Source of the DNA: Rosistilla oblonga
GTDB lineage: Bacteria > Planctomycetota > Planctomycetia > Pirellulales > Pirellulaceae
DNA: 64,000 nucleotides
Assembly (NCBI RefSeq): GCF_007751715.1
Contig: NZ_CP036292.1
Coordinates: forward strand, 930,001-994,000
Direction: 5' to 3'
Shown here: one piece after another, positions 54,391-63,450 of the stretch
Position numbering within the stretch: position 1 is the stretch's first letter
Layout of the letters: each line of letters begins with the position of its first letter
Notes under the pieces: model-generated
The model's input: only the letters and a program-made list of their open reading frames with translations
What the model was told of the DNA's origin: nothing
Database searches by the model: none
Made by a program: the position numbers and the translations under genes

Positions 54391-55761
54391 ATGGCTAAAG
54401 ACCTAGACACTATTTTGCACTCTCGCCAAGCTGATTTTCAATCCGATTTGATCGATTGGTTGAAAATTCCCAGTATCAGCTCCGATTCGCGGCATACCCA
54501 AGATGTCCACGCCGCAGCCGACTGGGTTGTCGAGAAGTTCCGCTCGCTGGATCTCGAGGTCGAGTTGATCCCGACCGAGGGGCATCCTTTGGTCTACGCC
54601 CAGACGCCGCCAGTGCCGGGCGCTCCCGTCGTCCTGGTCTACGGACATTATGATGTTCAGCCGGTGGAGCCGCTGGACAAGTGGGTGACCGGCCCGTTTG
54701 AACCCGATGTTCGCGACGGCAACATCTACGCTCGGGGGGCTACCGATGACAAGGGGCAAGTTCTAACGCATATCCAAAGTCTGGCCGCTTGGCGCGAAAC
54801 CGGCCAGCCACTGCCGCTGCAGATCAAATATCTGATCGAAGGCGAAGAGGAAGTTGGCAGCGAGAACCTGCAACAGTTCCTCAAGACTGAATCGGAACGT
54901 TTGGCTTGCGACGTCGTTGTGATCAGCGATAACAGCCAGCTCGGCGACGGCAAGCCTGCGATCACCTACGGCCTTCGCGGGATCATCGCTTTCGAATTGC
55001 ACGTCGATGGTCCTGTCAGAGACCTGCATTCGGGATCCTTCGGCGGCGCGTTAGCCAATCCGGCCAATGTTCTGTGCCGGATGATGTCCGAATTGATCGA
55101 TGCCGAGGGAAAGATTCAGATCCCTGGCTTTTACGACGACGTCCGCGAACTGTCCGATGCGGAGCGAGCCCAATTGGCGAAGCTGCCGTTTGACGAATCC
55201 CGATTCGCCAAACAAGTCGGCGTCGACGCCCTGGTGGGCGAGCCCGGCTTCACGACGAACGAGCGGCGTTGGGCTCGGCCGACTCTCGACATCAACGGTT
55301 TGACCTCCGGGCATCAAGGCGAAGGTGGCAAGACGATCGTCCCTTCGACAGCGTCGGTCAAATTCACCTGCCGCTTGGTCCCCGACCAAAACCCCGACAA
55401 GATCGCAGAGGTTGTCAAAGAACGGATCGCTGCGATCTGTCCTCCCGGCGTGCGGCACCGCTTGGAAATCGGACACGGTGGCGGCGGCATGCTGGCCAGC
55501 ATCGACAGTCCTTATATGGCGGCAGCCCAGCAGGCGATCCAGCGTTCCTTCGGCGTGACGCCGTTTTTGATTCGCGAAGGGGGCTCGATTCCGATCGTCG
55601 CCGAATTCCAGGAACAGTTGGGGGCTGAATGCCTATTGTTGGGCTGGGGATTGGACGATGACAACGCACATAGCCCGAACGAAAAGTTTTGTTTAGCCGA
55701 TTTCCATCGCGGTATCCGCGCCAGCGCCTACCTCTGGGAAGAACTGGCTGCGAAGTCGTAG
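54391..55761 (+). CDS. M20-family metallopeptidase (dipeptidase)
   Basis: This 456-residue di-zinc peptidase of the M20/CNDP-like dipeptidase group has metal-binding His and Asp in VYGHYDVQP (about 85-93), Asp in YARGATDDKGQ and the catalytic Glu pair in EGEEEVGSEN, with a further Asp in VVISDNSQ and a late conserved His in the C-terminal catalytic domain. The dimerisation domain sits between about 190 and 330. No signal peptide, so it is cytosolic and probably hydrolyses dipeptides or related amides. It stands upstream of serS with a gap of about 125 bp, both on the plus strand. Confidence 0.9.
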   Translation: MAKDLDTILHSRQADFQSDLIDWLKIPSISSDSRHTQDVHAAADWVVEKFRSLDLEVELIPTEGHPLVYAQTPPVPGAPVVLVYGHYDVQPVEPLDKWVTGPFEPDVRDGNIYARGATDDKGQVLTHIQSLAAWRETGQPLPLQIKYLIEGEEEVGSENLQQFLKTESERLACDVVVISDNSQLGDGKPAITYGLRGIIAFELHVDGPVRDLHSGSFGGALANPANVLCRMMSELIDAEGKIQIPGFYDDVRELSDAERAQLAKLPFDESRFAKQVGVDALVGEPGFTTNERRWARPTLDINGLTSGHQGEGGKTIVPSTASVKFTCRLVPDQNPDKIAEVVKERIAAICPPGVRHRLEIGHGGGGMLASIDSPYMAAAQQAIQRSFGVTPFLIREGGSIPIVAEFQEQLGAECLLLGWGLDDDNAHSPNEKFCLADFHRGIRASAYLWEELAAKS

Positions 55762-55887
55762 CCCAATAAATTACCGGCTGATAGCCGCGGATTTGCCGTC
55801 GCCAGCAGGCTTCAACTGAGAGCGGCCGCGATGCTGCGGCCCACTCTTCCACGATCACACTTCATTCCATCTACCCGAATACGACAG

Positions 55888-57162
55888 ATGCTAGACCGCA
55901 AATTTATTGTCGAACACGCCGATCAGGTTCAAGCCAATTGCGAGCGCCGCGGCGTCAGTTGCGAGGTCCAGCGGATCGTATCGCTGGAAGCTCAACGCAA
56001 GACGTTGCTGACCGATTCGCAAGAGTTCAATCGCTTGGCGAATGAAGTAAGTAAGAAGATCAAATCGGCCAAGGACAATGACGAGCGTCAGCAGTTCATC
56101 GCCGAGGGGCGTGACTTGCGTCAGAAGAAGGACGCAGCGCAGAAGCAGCACGACGAGATCGATGCCGAAGTTCTCGCGCTGATCTCGGCGATTCCGAACA
56201 TGACTCACCCCGATGTTCCCAGCGGTGGCGAAGACGATGCGAAGGAAGTCGGCTTTGGCAAGACCGCGGTCCGCACGTTCGACTTCGCAGTCAAGGATCA
56301 CTTGGAACTCGCCCAACCGCTGGACCTTGTCGATTTCGAAGCGGGCGCTCGCGTGACCGGTTCGGGATTCTACTTCCTCAAAAACGATGCGGTCCTGTTG
56401 GATCTGGCGTTGCAACAATTTGCGATTCGCCATCTGATGTCCAAGGGCTTCATCCCCGTCACCACCCCTGATCTTGCGACCACTTCGGTTCTGCAGGGAA
56501 TCGGCTTCACGCCGCGTGGTCCCGAGACGCAGATCTACAGCATCGAAAATTCGGATCTCCACCTGGTTGGCACCGCCGAGATCACGTTGGGCGGAATGTA
56601 CGCCGACCAGACGGTCGATCTCGAAGAATTGCCGATCAAGCTGTGTGGGCTGAGCCACTGTTTCCGCACCGAAGCGGGAGCTGCGGGGCGTGCGTCGCGA
56701 GGTCTGTATCGCGTGCATCAGTTCACCAAGGTCGAGATGTTTGCGTTCACCAGCCCCGAGCAGAGCGATGCGATGCACGAGGAGTTGCGCCAGACCGAAT
56801 GCGAGCTCTTCGACGCGTTGGAGGTTCCCTACCGCATTGTCGACACCGCCAGTGGCGATCTCGGCGGACCGGCTTACCGCAAATACGATCTCGAAGCCTG
56901 GATGCCCGGTCGCGGCGAAGCGGGTGAATGGGGCGAAGTCACAAGCACAAGTAACTGTACCGACTATCAAGCCCGCCGCTTGAACGTGCGTTACAAAACC
57001 AAAGGCGAAAAGGGAACGAACTTCGTCCACACGCTCAACGGCACAGCGTTTGCAACCGGCCGAGCGATGATTGCGATCATCGAAAATAACCAGCAGGCCG
57101 ACGGATCGATCGCGGTTCCCAAAGCCCTGCAGCCTTGGGTCGGCAAAGAAAAGATCGGTTGA
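55888..57162 (+). CDS. serS: seryl-tRNA synthetase
   Basis: SerRS charges tRNA-Ser and tRNA-Sec. In 424 residues it has the N-terminal antiparallel coiled coil that grips the tRNA (about 30-105), then class II motifs: TGSGFYFLKNDAV, motif 2 around HCFRTEAGAAGRASRGLYRV followed by HQFTKVEMF, and motif 3 in NGTAFATGRAMIAIIENNQQ. The typical CSNCTDYQARR block appears as SNCTDYQARRLNVRY. ATG 55888 matches the family start MLDRKF; ATG 55831 would add a non-homologous leader. A GTTTAACGGC/GCCGTTCAAC hairpin at 57190-57212 may end the transcript. Confidence 0.96.
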   Translation: MLDRKFIVEHADQVQANCERRGVSCEVQRIVSLEAQRKTLLTDSQEFNRLANEVSKKIKSAKDNDERQQFIAEGRDLRQKKDAAQKQHDEIDAEVLALISAIPNMTHPDVPSGGEDDAKEVGFGKTAVRTFDFAVKDHLELAQPLDLVDFEAGARVTGSGFYFLKNDAVLLDLALQQFAIRHLMSKGFIPVTTPDLATTSVLQGIGFTPRGPETQIYSIENSDLHLVGTAEITLGGMYADQTVDLEELPIKLCGLSHCFRTEAGAAGRASRGLYRVHQFTKVEMFAFTSPEQSDAMHEELRQTECELFDALEVPYRIVDTASGDLGGPAYRKYDLEAWMPGRGEAGEWGEVTSTSNCTDYQARRLNVRYKTKGEKGTNFVHTLNGTAFATGRAMIAIIENNQQADGSIAVPKALQPWVGKEKIG

Positions 57163-57189
57163 TCGATCGGCCCACGCACGAAAGAGATC

Positions 57190-57212
57190 GTTTAACGGCA
57201 ATGCCGTTCAAC
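57190..57212. repeat. short palindrome downstream of serS
   Basis: gtttaacggc (57190-57199) pairs with gccgttcaac (57203-57212) with one mismatch around a 3-nt loop. A related motif, acggtattgcgtttaacgg, recurs near 57331-57349, so it is a small repeated element rather than a private terminator. Confidence 0.55.
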
Positions 57213-57251
57213 GAAGGAGCCTCGGACCGTCGAAAGAATTAGCGGCGGGAT

Positions 57252-57320
57252 GTAGTGGACGAGGTTACGAGTCCCAGCGATTTGGTCTGATGCAAAAGGA
57301 CTCGTAACCTCGTCCACTAC
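57252..57320. repeat. perfect 23-bp inverted repeat with 23-nt loop
   Basis: The arms 57252-57274 and 57298-57320 are exact reverse complements (the left begins gtagtggacgaggttacg). The loop is also 23 nt. No coding frame or transposase gene is adjacent. It resembles a non-autonomous palindromic element in the serS-recQ gap, unrelated in sequence to the 24-27 bp RAYT repeats. Confidence 0.85.
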
Positions 57321-57341
57321 GCATCATTGAACGGTATTGCG

Positions 57342-57521
57342 TTTAACGGCGTCGGCATCGCCTCGCGCCGCACTCGATATCCTTTAGCCGCGTGGGCATC
57401 GTCTTGCTCGCCGCCCTCGATTTCGTTTAACCGCGTGGGCGTCGTCTCGCTCGCCGCCCTCGATTTCGTTTAACCGCGTGGGCAACGCCCCGCGCGCGGC
57501 CCGTTGGGCACGCGGTTAAAC
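57342..57521 (+). repeat. four-unit ~43-bp direct repeat ending in an inverted arm
   Basis: Units begin at 57342 (41 bp, degenerate), 57383, 57426 and 57469. The middle ones are 43 bp long and nearly identical: a tttaaccgcgtgggc head followed by a gtcgtctcgctcgccgccc body. The last unit runs into an inverted copy of the head (57502-57521), forming a 20-bp inverted repeat with 57468-57487 (two mismatches). There are no spacers and no cas genes, so this is an intergenic repeat patch. Confidence 0.8.
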
Positions 57522-57603
57522 CAGTGCCTGTGCCGGTGGATTGGTGCATGCATAACAACTGGAAGCACCTGCTACATTCCTCTTTTTTGCTCTGCTGACG
57601 CTC

Positions 57604-59055
57604 TTGAATACTCCCGTTTCCGTTCTGAAGAAATTTTTTGGTTATTCGGAGTTTCGCGCCAAGCAGGCTCAGATTGTCGACCACGTGCTGTCCGGTCAGC
57701 ATGCGTTGGTGATCATGCCGACCGGGATGGGCAAATCGCTCTGCTTCCAGATCCCGGCGCTCATGCTGGCTGCGGAATCTCGGGCCGCAAAGACCAAGCG
57801 GCGGCCACTGACACTGGTGATGTCACCCTTGATCGCGCTGATGAAAGATCAAGTCGACACGTTGGTTCGACGCGATATATCGGCGACGTTTGTCAATTCG
57901 TCGTTGGATCGCAAGGAGCGGAACAAGCGTTACAAGGAGATCGGCGAGGGGAAATACGATCTGCTGTACGTGACGCCCGAGCGATTTCGCAAAACCGATT
58001 TTTTGGAGCAGTTGTCGCGTCGCGAGATCCCGTTGCTGGCCGTCGACGAAGCGCATTGCATCAGCCAGTGGGGACACGACTTCCGGCCCGACTACACGCG
58101 GTTGGAAGAGATCCGCCAGACGCTCGGTAATCCAATAACGATCGCTTTGACCGCCACGGCGACTCCGCAAGTGCAGGCCGATATCGTCGCCCAACTTGGG
58201 TTGCAACCACACGAAGCGCGGACGTTCCACGAGGGAATCGATCGCCCCAACCTTTCGCTGAAGGTGCTCGATGTCTGGGGCGAAGACGAGAAGCTGCAAC
58301 AGATGCTGCGGATCCGCGAGGAAGCCGAGGGAAGCGGGATCGTCTACTTCACGTTGATCAAGACGCTGGAACAGTTCAGCGACCGCCTGTTGTCGCGCGG
58401 CGTTCCGCATCTTGTCTATCACGGTGATCTTCCGCGTCACGAGCGTCGCCGCGTGCAAGACGAATTCATGCTGCAGCCCGATTGGATGGTCTTGGCGACC
58501 AATGCCTTTGGGATGGGCATCGACAAAGAGGACATTCGTTACGTGGTCCACGCCGATGTGCCTGGTTCGATGGAGTCGTATTACCAAGAGATCGGGCGAG
58601 CTGGCCGTGATGGTCTGCCGTCGCAGTGTACGCTGCTGTACGAGGAAGCGGATCTGGCGACGCAGATGGAATTCATCGGCTGGAGCAATCCGTCGGCGGA
58701 GTACTATCGCCGCGTCTACGATTTCCTGAACCACGACGCCGAGCAGATCCAGGCTTACGGCATCGAATGGCTCCGCGATCAACTGACGCGGAAAGACAAG
58801 CACGACCATCGGCTCGATACCGCGCTATCGATGTTGCACCGGTGGGGAGCGATCGAGGGATCGCTGCGGCCGCTAAAAGCCCGCGTGACCGGACCGATGC
58901 CGCCGCAATTGTCCGACCAGGATCAACTGGACGAAAAATTGCGTCGCGACCAGCAAAAACTGTACGCGTTGGTCCAATACGTGAAGCACGAAGGGGACCG
59001 CAAAGATTTCTTGAACGAGTACTTTGGCGTCGCAGAATCTCAAACGGAAGCTTGA
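57604..59055 (+). CDS. recQ: RecQ-like DNA helicase lacking zinc and HRDC domains
   Basis: The 483-residue protein has the RecQ helicase core. Walker A is MPTGMGKS (39-46), the DEAH box with aromatic loop is LAVDEAHCISQWGHDFRPDY (about 143-162), followed by LTATATPQVQADI, VYHGDLPRHERRRVQDEFM, NAFGMGIDKEDIRYVVHADV and QEIGRAGRDGLPSQC. It stops at NEYFGVAESQTEA, exactly where RecQ proteins normally begin the CGNCD-type zinc-binding cysteines. Those Cys residues and the HRDC domain are absent. The start is a TTG at 57604 with no clear Shine-Dalgarno sequence; no in-frame ATG occurs before the Walker A motif. It is probably cotranscribed with nothing upstream because the gap is full of palindromes. 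Confidence 0.88.
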   Translation: MNTPVSVLKKFFGYSEFRAKQAQIVDHVLSGQHALVIMPTGMGKSLCFQIPALMLAAESRAAKTKRRPLTLVMSPLIALMKDQVDTLVRRDISATFVNSSLDRKERNKRYKEIGEGKYDLLYVTPERFRKTDFLEQLSRREIPLLAVDEAHCISQWGHDFRPDYTRLEEIRQTLGNPITIALTATATPQVQADIVAQLGLQPHEARTFHEGIDRPNLSLKVLDVWGEDEKLQQMLRIREEAEGSGIVYFTLIKTLEQFSDRLLSRGVPHLVYHGDLPRHERRRVQDEFMLQPDWMVLATNAFGMGIDKEDIRYVVHADVPGSMESYYQEIGRAGRDGLPSQCTLLYEEADLATQMEFIGWSNPSAEYYRRVYDFLNHDAEQIQAYGIEWLRDQLTRKDKHDHRLDTALSMLHRWGAIEGSLRPLKARVTGPMPPQLSDQDQLDEKLRRDQQKLYALVQYVKHEGDRKDFLNEYFGVAESQTEA

Positions 59056-59189
59056 TTTCCGATACAATCGCTGGCGACAGCGTACCTCGGCTGTTTTCCG
59101 ATTATCATAAAGTCTCGGCAGCTTGCGGCATTCTCCGTTGCCCCGCTGCTGCAGAAATGCTCCCGCCTCCCACCTGACAGCTTCTTCCG

Positions 59190-62100
59190 ATGCATCATTC
59201 TTTGACCTTTAAGGCTCGTCTTTTCCTTTGCGCGATCAGCTTCTTGGTTGCTCATCCCGCGATCGCTCAAGACGACGACCTGTTCGACGATTTCCCCAAG
59301 CCTGGACTGATCGGAACCTATCTCGATGCCGATGGGCACACCGCGGTTCGCGTCGATTCGGGCCTCACCTTCGATTGGGCCGATGCCGCTCCCGATCCGC
59401 GGATCGATGCCAACAAATTTTCAGTGGTCTGGCAGGGGCAGCTCTTGGTTCGCACCGCCGGCACCTATCGCTTCGCCTCCGATTCGATCGGCCAAGTAAA
59501 GTTCGAAGTCGACGACGAAGTGCTGTTGGACTGTCAGTCGCCGCAGCGCGATTGGATCGCTGGCGAAGCGTTCCCGTTGCGAGCCGGGATGCACGACTTG
59601 ACGATCCGCTTCCAAAAAACATCCGATGCCGCGGCGATGCGTCTGTTTTGGTCGAGCGATTCGTTTTCGTGGGAGCCGATCAATCCGGCCAACACGCTGC
59701 ACGAGATCGAAGACGAACCCGAAGACGGCTTTGCTCGTGGGCACGCGTTGGCTGAAGCGTTCCGCTGCGCCGCGTGCCATGAGATCGGTGGTGCTTCACC
59801 GCCGTTGGACGCTCCGTCGCTCGAACGCTTGACCGGCAATCTACACCCGTCGTGGGTCGTCGATCGGCTGATGCAGTCGACCTCCGACGCCGATGCGTCG
59901 ACCAAGATGCCCCATTTCGCAATGACTGAAAAGCAGAGCCAAGCGGTCGCGGCTTATCTGTTTGGATTGTCCAAGGACCAGTCGCCGAAGAAGTTGGCGG
60001 CGGTGAAGCAGCCCAAGCCGAAGCGGGGCCAAAAGCTGAAGAAACCCGTCGAGCGTGGGCATGACCTTTTTGTCGGCATGGGCTGTCTGGCCTGCCACGA
60101 AAAGGGAGGCCTGGGGACACAGGATTTGCTGGGGGGCGGATCGCTTGAAAAAGTCGCCGCGAAGCGACCTCAAGACTACTTTGCCCGTTGGCTGCTCAAC
60201 CCCGCGGCGGTCAACGCTCATCATCGCATGCCGCGATTTGAGCTGTCCGCATTGGAAGCTTCCGATCTGGCGACCTATCTACAGCAGGACGCCGCAAAAA
60301 GTGATGACGCTGCTCAGCCGAAGTGGCTTGGCGATCCGGCGCTGATCGAAATGGGACGTCAATTAGTAAAGCAAAATCGCTGTGCGTCGTGTCACGAGAT
60401 CGAAGAATCGCTTCGTCCCGCTCCGTCATTGGCCAAGATCGCTTTGACTTCGCAAAGCGATTGGTCGCAGGCGTGCGTCGGTTCGACCGGAGCCGATCGC
60501 CCGCATTACGCATTGGGCGACGAGGACCAGCAAGCGATCAAAGCGGCTGTCGACGCGGTCCTGCCGGACGCGGAAATTCAATTTAGTGGAGCCGATGTGT
60601 TGCGACGCAGCAATTGTTTGGCTTGTCATCCTCGCAACCTGGCCACAGGAAATGCGAAGCTCGCCTTTGCGATCGCCTCTGAAAACTCGGACGCCTTCGA
60701 ACATGCTGCCGTGCTGACGCCGCCGTCGCTGAACAGCATCGGCGACAAATTAAAAGACGCTTCGCTGCAGCAAGCCGTTCGTGGCGAAGCTCCCAAGCGA
60801 CGCCCGTGGTTGCAGGTGCGGATGCCGAAGTTCCGGTTCAACGCGGACGAAGCCGATCGCTTGGCTGATTGGTTCATCGCTCAAGACCGAATCCCCGCTC
60901 ATGGCCAAGCCGAGCAACCGGCGCAGCTGAGCGAATCGGCACTGCTCGCCGTCGGGCCGCGTCTGGTTACCAGCAACGGTTTCGGATGTGTCAGCTGTCA
61001 CAGTATCGGCGACGTTTCCCCGGCCAAGGCGCCAGTCAATTCGCGTGGTCCGAATCTGGCGGGGCTGGGCAAAGATGTTCGCAAGGAGTGGTTCGACCGC
61101 TGGGTTGCCGATCCGTTACGCGTGGTTCCACGCGTCGAAATGCCGGCGATCAAGGTGCCGGTCGACGGCGTGCTGCACGACAACTTGGATCAACAGATCG
61201 GTGCCGTTTGGCAGGTCTTGAATCTCGAAGGCTTCCGCCCGCCGCGTCCCGACGCGGTCCGAGTGGTCCGCCATAGTGGAAACGATCTCAGCGACGACAC
61301 CCACGTTTTGACCGACGTATTGCGAGTCGACGAGACACAATACATCAAACCGTTTCTGATTGGGTTACCCAATCGACATAACATCTTGTTCGACCTGGCC
61401 GAAGCTCGGCTGACCGGTTGGTGGATGGGCGATACTGCATCGCAATATACCGAAGGCAAAGCGTGGCACTGGGAAGCGGGGGGCGTGAACTTGATCGACG
61501 CTCCAACATCCGATGCCGATTTTGCTCTGGTCTCCAAGACCTCGGGCGAGGTGCTGATGCCGATTCGCGAGCGGCAATTTATCACCGAGCCCGACGCGTG
61601 GCGTCAGACCGCGGATGGATTGCAATTCGAGTACCGCTTGAAGTTTCAAGCTTCCGACGATGTCGAGATCGTGGTCCCCGTCGAAGAGTTGTATTCCGTA
61701 GTCGCTGGAGAAAACGGAGCCTCGGGCTGGAGCCGACGAGTGGTTTCCGGCGAGGTCCCCGCAGACTGGACGCTACGGTTCCGCGCCGCTGGCGACGAGT
61801 TTCAACTCGCTGGCGATGGGAATTTGCGAGCGAAAGACAAAACCAAGCTGTACGTTGCTGCGGGGAATGAAGCGACAAAATTTGATCCGACAGGCAAGTT
61901 GTTGCTGCAGTCGAACCAGCCGGTTCAATTGAACTACCTCGCAGAGTTGCCAGTCGATCGCTTGCCGAAGTTCGACGCGGCGGATGACGATCTGCAATCG
62001 ATCGCGTTGGATGTGGTGCCAGGCTTCAAGTCGATCCAGTTGCCGCTGTCGCACGAGATCATGCCTGTGGCGATGGCCTGGCGCGATCCGCAAACGATGT

Positions 62101-63377
62101 TCATCGCCGATCTCAAGGGACGTGTCTTCCGCGGCGAGGATACCGATGGCGATCAGATTCCCGATCGCGTGACGCAGTACAGCGACGAACTGGCCGCGCC
62201 GTTTGGTATCAGCGCTGGCGAAGACTACGTCGATGTGATCACGAAATATGCGTTGCTGCGTCTGTTCGACGACGGCCGCGTGGAGAACCTGGTGAGCGGA
62301 TGGGGGCATACCGCCGACTATCACGATTGGGCCACCGGGTTGCCTCAAGATGCCGACGGCAGCTATTACGTCGCTCTCGCATGTCAGCAGGATACGCGGA
62401 CTCAGCCAGCTGCTTATCTGCGAGGGACTGTGTTGCGGTTGAATCCGCGGCGGCCGAGTGCCGCCAATCCGCAGCATTTCGATATCGAAGTGCTCAGCGG
62501 CGGGCATCGCTTCCCGATCGGAATCGCCCGGAACCGTGGAGGCGATCTGTTTGTGACCGACAACCAGGGCAACTACAACCCGTTCAATGAACTCAATCAT
62601 GTGATGAAGGGGCATCGTTACGGATTTATCAACCGGCTGGAACGCAAGGACGGATTTAATCCGCCGCTGACCGCACCGGCGATCGATATCCCGCACCCTT
62701 GGACGCGTAGCGTTAACGGGATCTGCTTCCTTGAGTCGCCTGAGGAGTTGGGCAGCGATGCGTTTGGTCCCTTCGAAGGGCATCTGGTCGGATGCGAATA
62801 CGATACGCGGCGGCTGGTTCGCATGAGTCTTGAAAAAGTGGGCGACACGATTCAGGGAGCGGCTTATCCGTTCAGCTACGATCAACCGCCGACTGGCCCG
62901 GCGATGTTGGGGCCGATTTCCGCAGCGGTCTCGCCCGACGGAGCGTTGGTGATCGGCAACATCCGCGACAGCGGTTGGGGAGCGGGGCAGAACACGGGAA
63001 GCGTCGTGCGGATGGAGCTCGTCGAATCGGAACTGCCCGCGGGGATTCGAGAAGTGCGAGCAACATCGACAGGGTTTATCGTCGAGTTTACCGGAGAGGT
63101 CGCTGCGAATGCGGCAGCCGATTCGGACAACTACGCGGTCCAATCCTACACGCGAGAATCGACGCCCGCGTACGGCGGCGACGACAAAAACAACCGCTCC
63201 GAAACCGTGGCCTCGGTCGCTTACGATCCGGACAAGCGAACCGCAGTCATCGAACTGGCCAATCCACTGCGTCCCGATTACGTCTACGAATTCAATCTGA
63301 AGTCGATGGCAAAGTCAGACTCAGCGGCCTTCTTCCCCGACCGCGCGTTCTACACGCTACGAACGGTTCCTAAGTAG
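59190..63377 (+). CDS. large secreted PA14 / multihaem cytochrome c / beta-propeller protein
   Basis: The 1395-residue protein begins with a signal peptide (KARLFLCAISFLVAHPAIAQ). A PA14-like carbohydrate-binding domain follows (about 35-170: PGLIGTYLDADGH, VRTAGTYRFASDS, LTIRFQK). Five CxxCH haem sites come next: CAACH (about 191), CLACH (about 299), CASCH (about 397), CLACH (about 476) and CVSCH (about 599). The C-terminal ~400 residues resemble a soluble glucose/sorbosone dehydrogenase-type beta-propeller (MAWRDPQTMFIADLKGRVFR, GGHRFPIGIARNRGGDLFVT). This architecture is known among planctomycetes, where it probably couples periplasmic sugar or polysaccharide oxidation to electron transfer. 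The gene is convergent with the hydrolase gene. Confidence 0.92.
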   Translation: MHHSLTFKARLFLCAISFLVAHPAIAQDDDLFDDFPKPGLIGTYLDADGHTAVRVDSGLTFDWADAAPDPRIDANKFSVVWQGQLLVRTAGTYRFASDSIGQVKFEVDDEVLLDCQSPQRDWIAGEAFPLRAGMHDLTIRFQKTSDAAAMRLFWSSDSFSWEPINPANTLHEIEDEPEDGFARGHALAEAFRCAACHEIGGASPPLDAPSLERLTGNLHPSWVVDRLMQSTSDADASTKMPHFAMTEKQSQAVAAYLFGLSKDQSPKKLAAVKQPKPKRGQKLKKPVERGHDLFVGMGCLACHEKGGLGTQDLLGGGSLEKVAAKRPQDYFARWLLNPAAVNAHHRMPRFELSALEASDLATYLQQDAAKSDDAAQPKWLGDPALIEMGRQLVKQNRCASCHEIEESLRPAPSLAKIALTSQSDWSQACVGSTGADRPHYALGDEDQQAIKAAVDAVLPDAEIQFSGADVLRRSNCLACHPRNLATGNAKLAFAIASENSDAFEHAAVLTPPSLNSIGDKLKDASLQQAVRGEAPKRRPWLQVRMPKFRFNADEADRLADWFIAQDRIPAHGQAEQPAQLSESALLAVGPRLVTSNGFGCVSCHSIGDVSPAKAPVNSRGPNLAGLGKDVRKEWFDRWVADPLRVVPRVEMPAIKVPVDGVLHDNLDQQIGAVWQVLNLEGFRPPRPDAVRVVRHSGNDLSDDTHVLTDVLRVDETQYIKPFLIGLPNRHNILFDLAEARLTGWWMGDTASQYTEGKAWHWEAGGVNLIDAPTSDADFALVSKTSGEVLMPIRERQFITEPDAWRQTADGLQFEYRLKFQASDDVEIVVPVEELYSVVAGENGASGWSRRVVSGEVPADWTLRFRAAGDEFQLAGDGNLRAKDKTKLYVAAGNEATKFDPTGKLLLQSNQPVQLNYLAELPVDRLPKFDAADDDLQSIALDVVPGFKSIQLPLSHEIMPVAMAWRDPQTMFIADLKGRVFRGEDTDGDQIPDRVTQYSDELAAPFGISAGEDYVDVITKYALLRLFDDGRVENLVSGWGHTADYHDWATGLPQDADGSYYVALACQQDTRTQPAAYLRGTVLRLNPRRPSAANPQHFDIEVLSGGHRFPIGIARNRGGDLFVTDNQGNYNPFNELNHVMKGHRYGFINRLERKDGFNPPLTAPAIDIPHPWTRSVNGICFLESPEELGSDAFGPFEGHLVGCEYDTRRLVRMSLEKVGDTIQGAAYPFSYDQPPTGPAMLGPISAAVSPDGALVIGNIRDSGWGAGQNTGSVVRMELVESELPAGIREVRATSTGFIVEFTGEVAANAAADSDNYAVQSYTRESTPAYGGDDKNNRSETVASVAYDPDKRTAVIELANPLRPDYVYEFNLKSMAKSDSAAFFPDRAFYTLRTVPK

Positions 63378-63450
63378 GATCGGTGGCACGTTTTGACTCC
63401 GGAGGAGTTCCCGTCGGTAGCTCGGGGCGTCAGCCTCGAGACCGTTCGAG

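Noticed and set aside
57342-57521. Possible CRISPR or minisatellite within a gene
   Set aside because: Units abut without spacers, and frames through the region have no conserved product.
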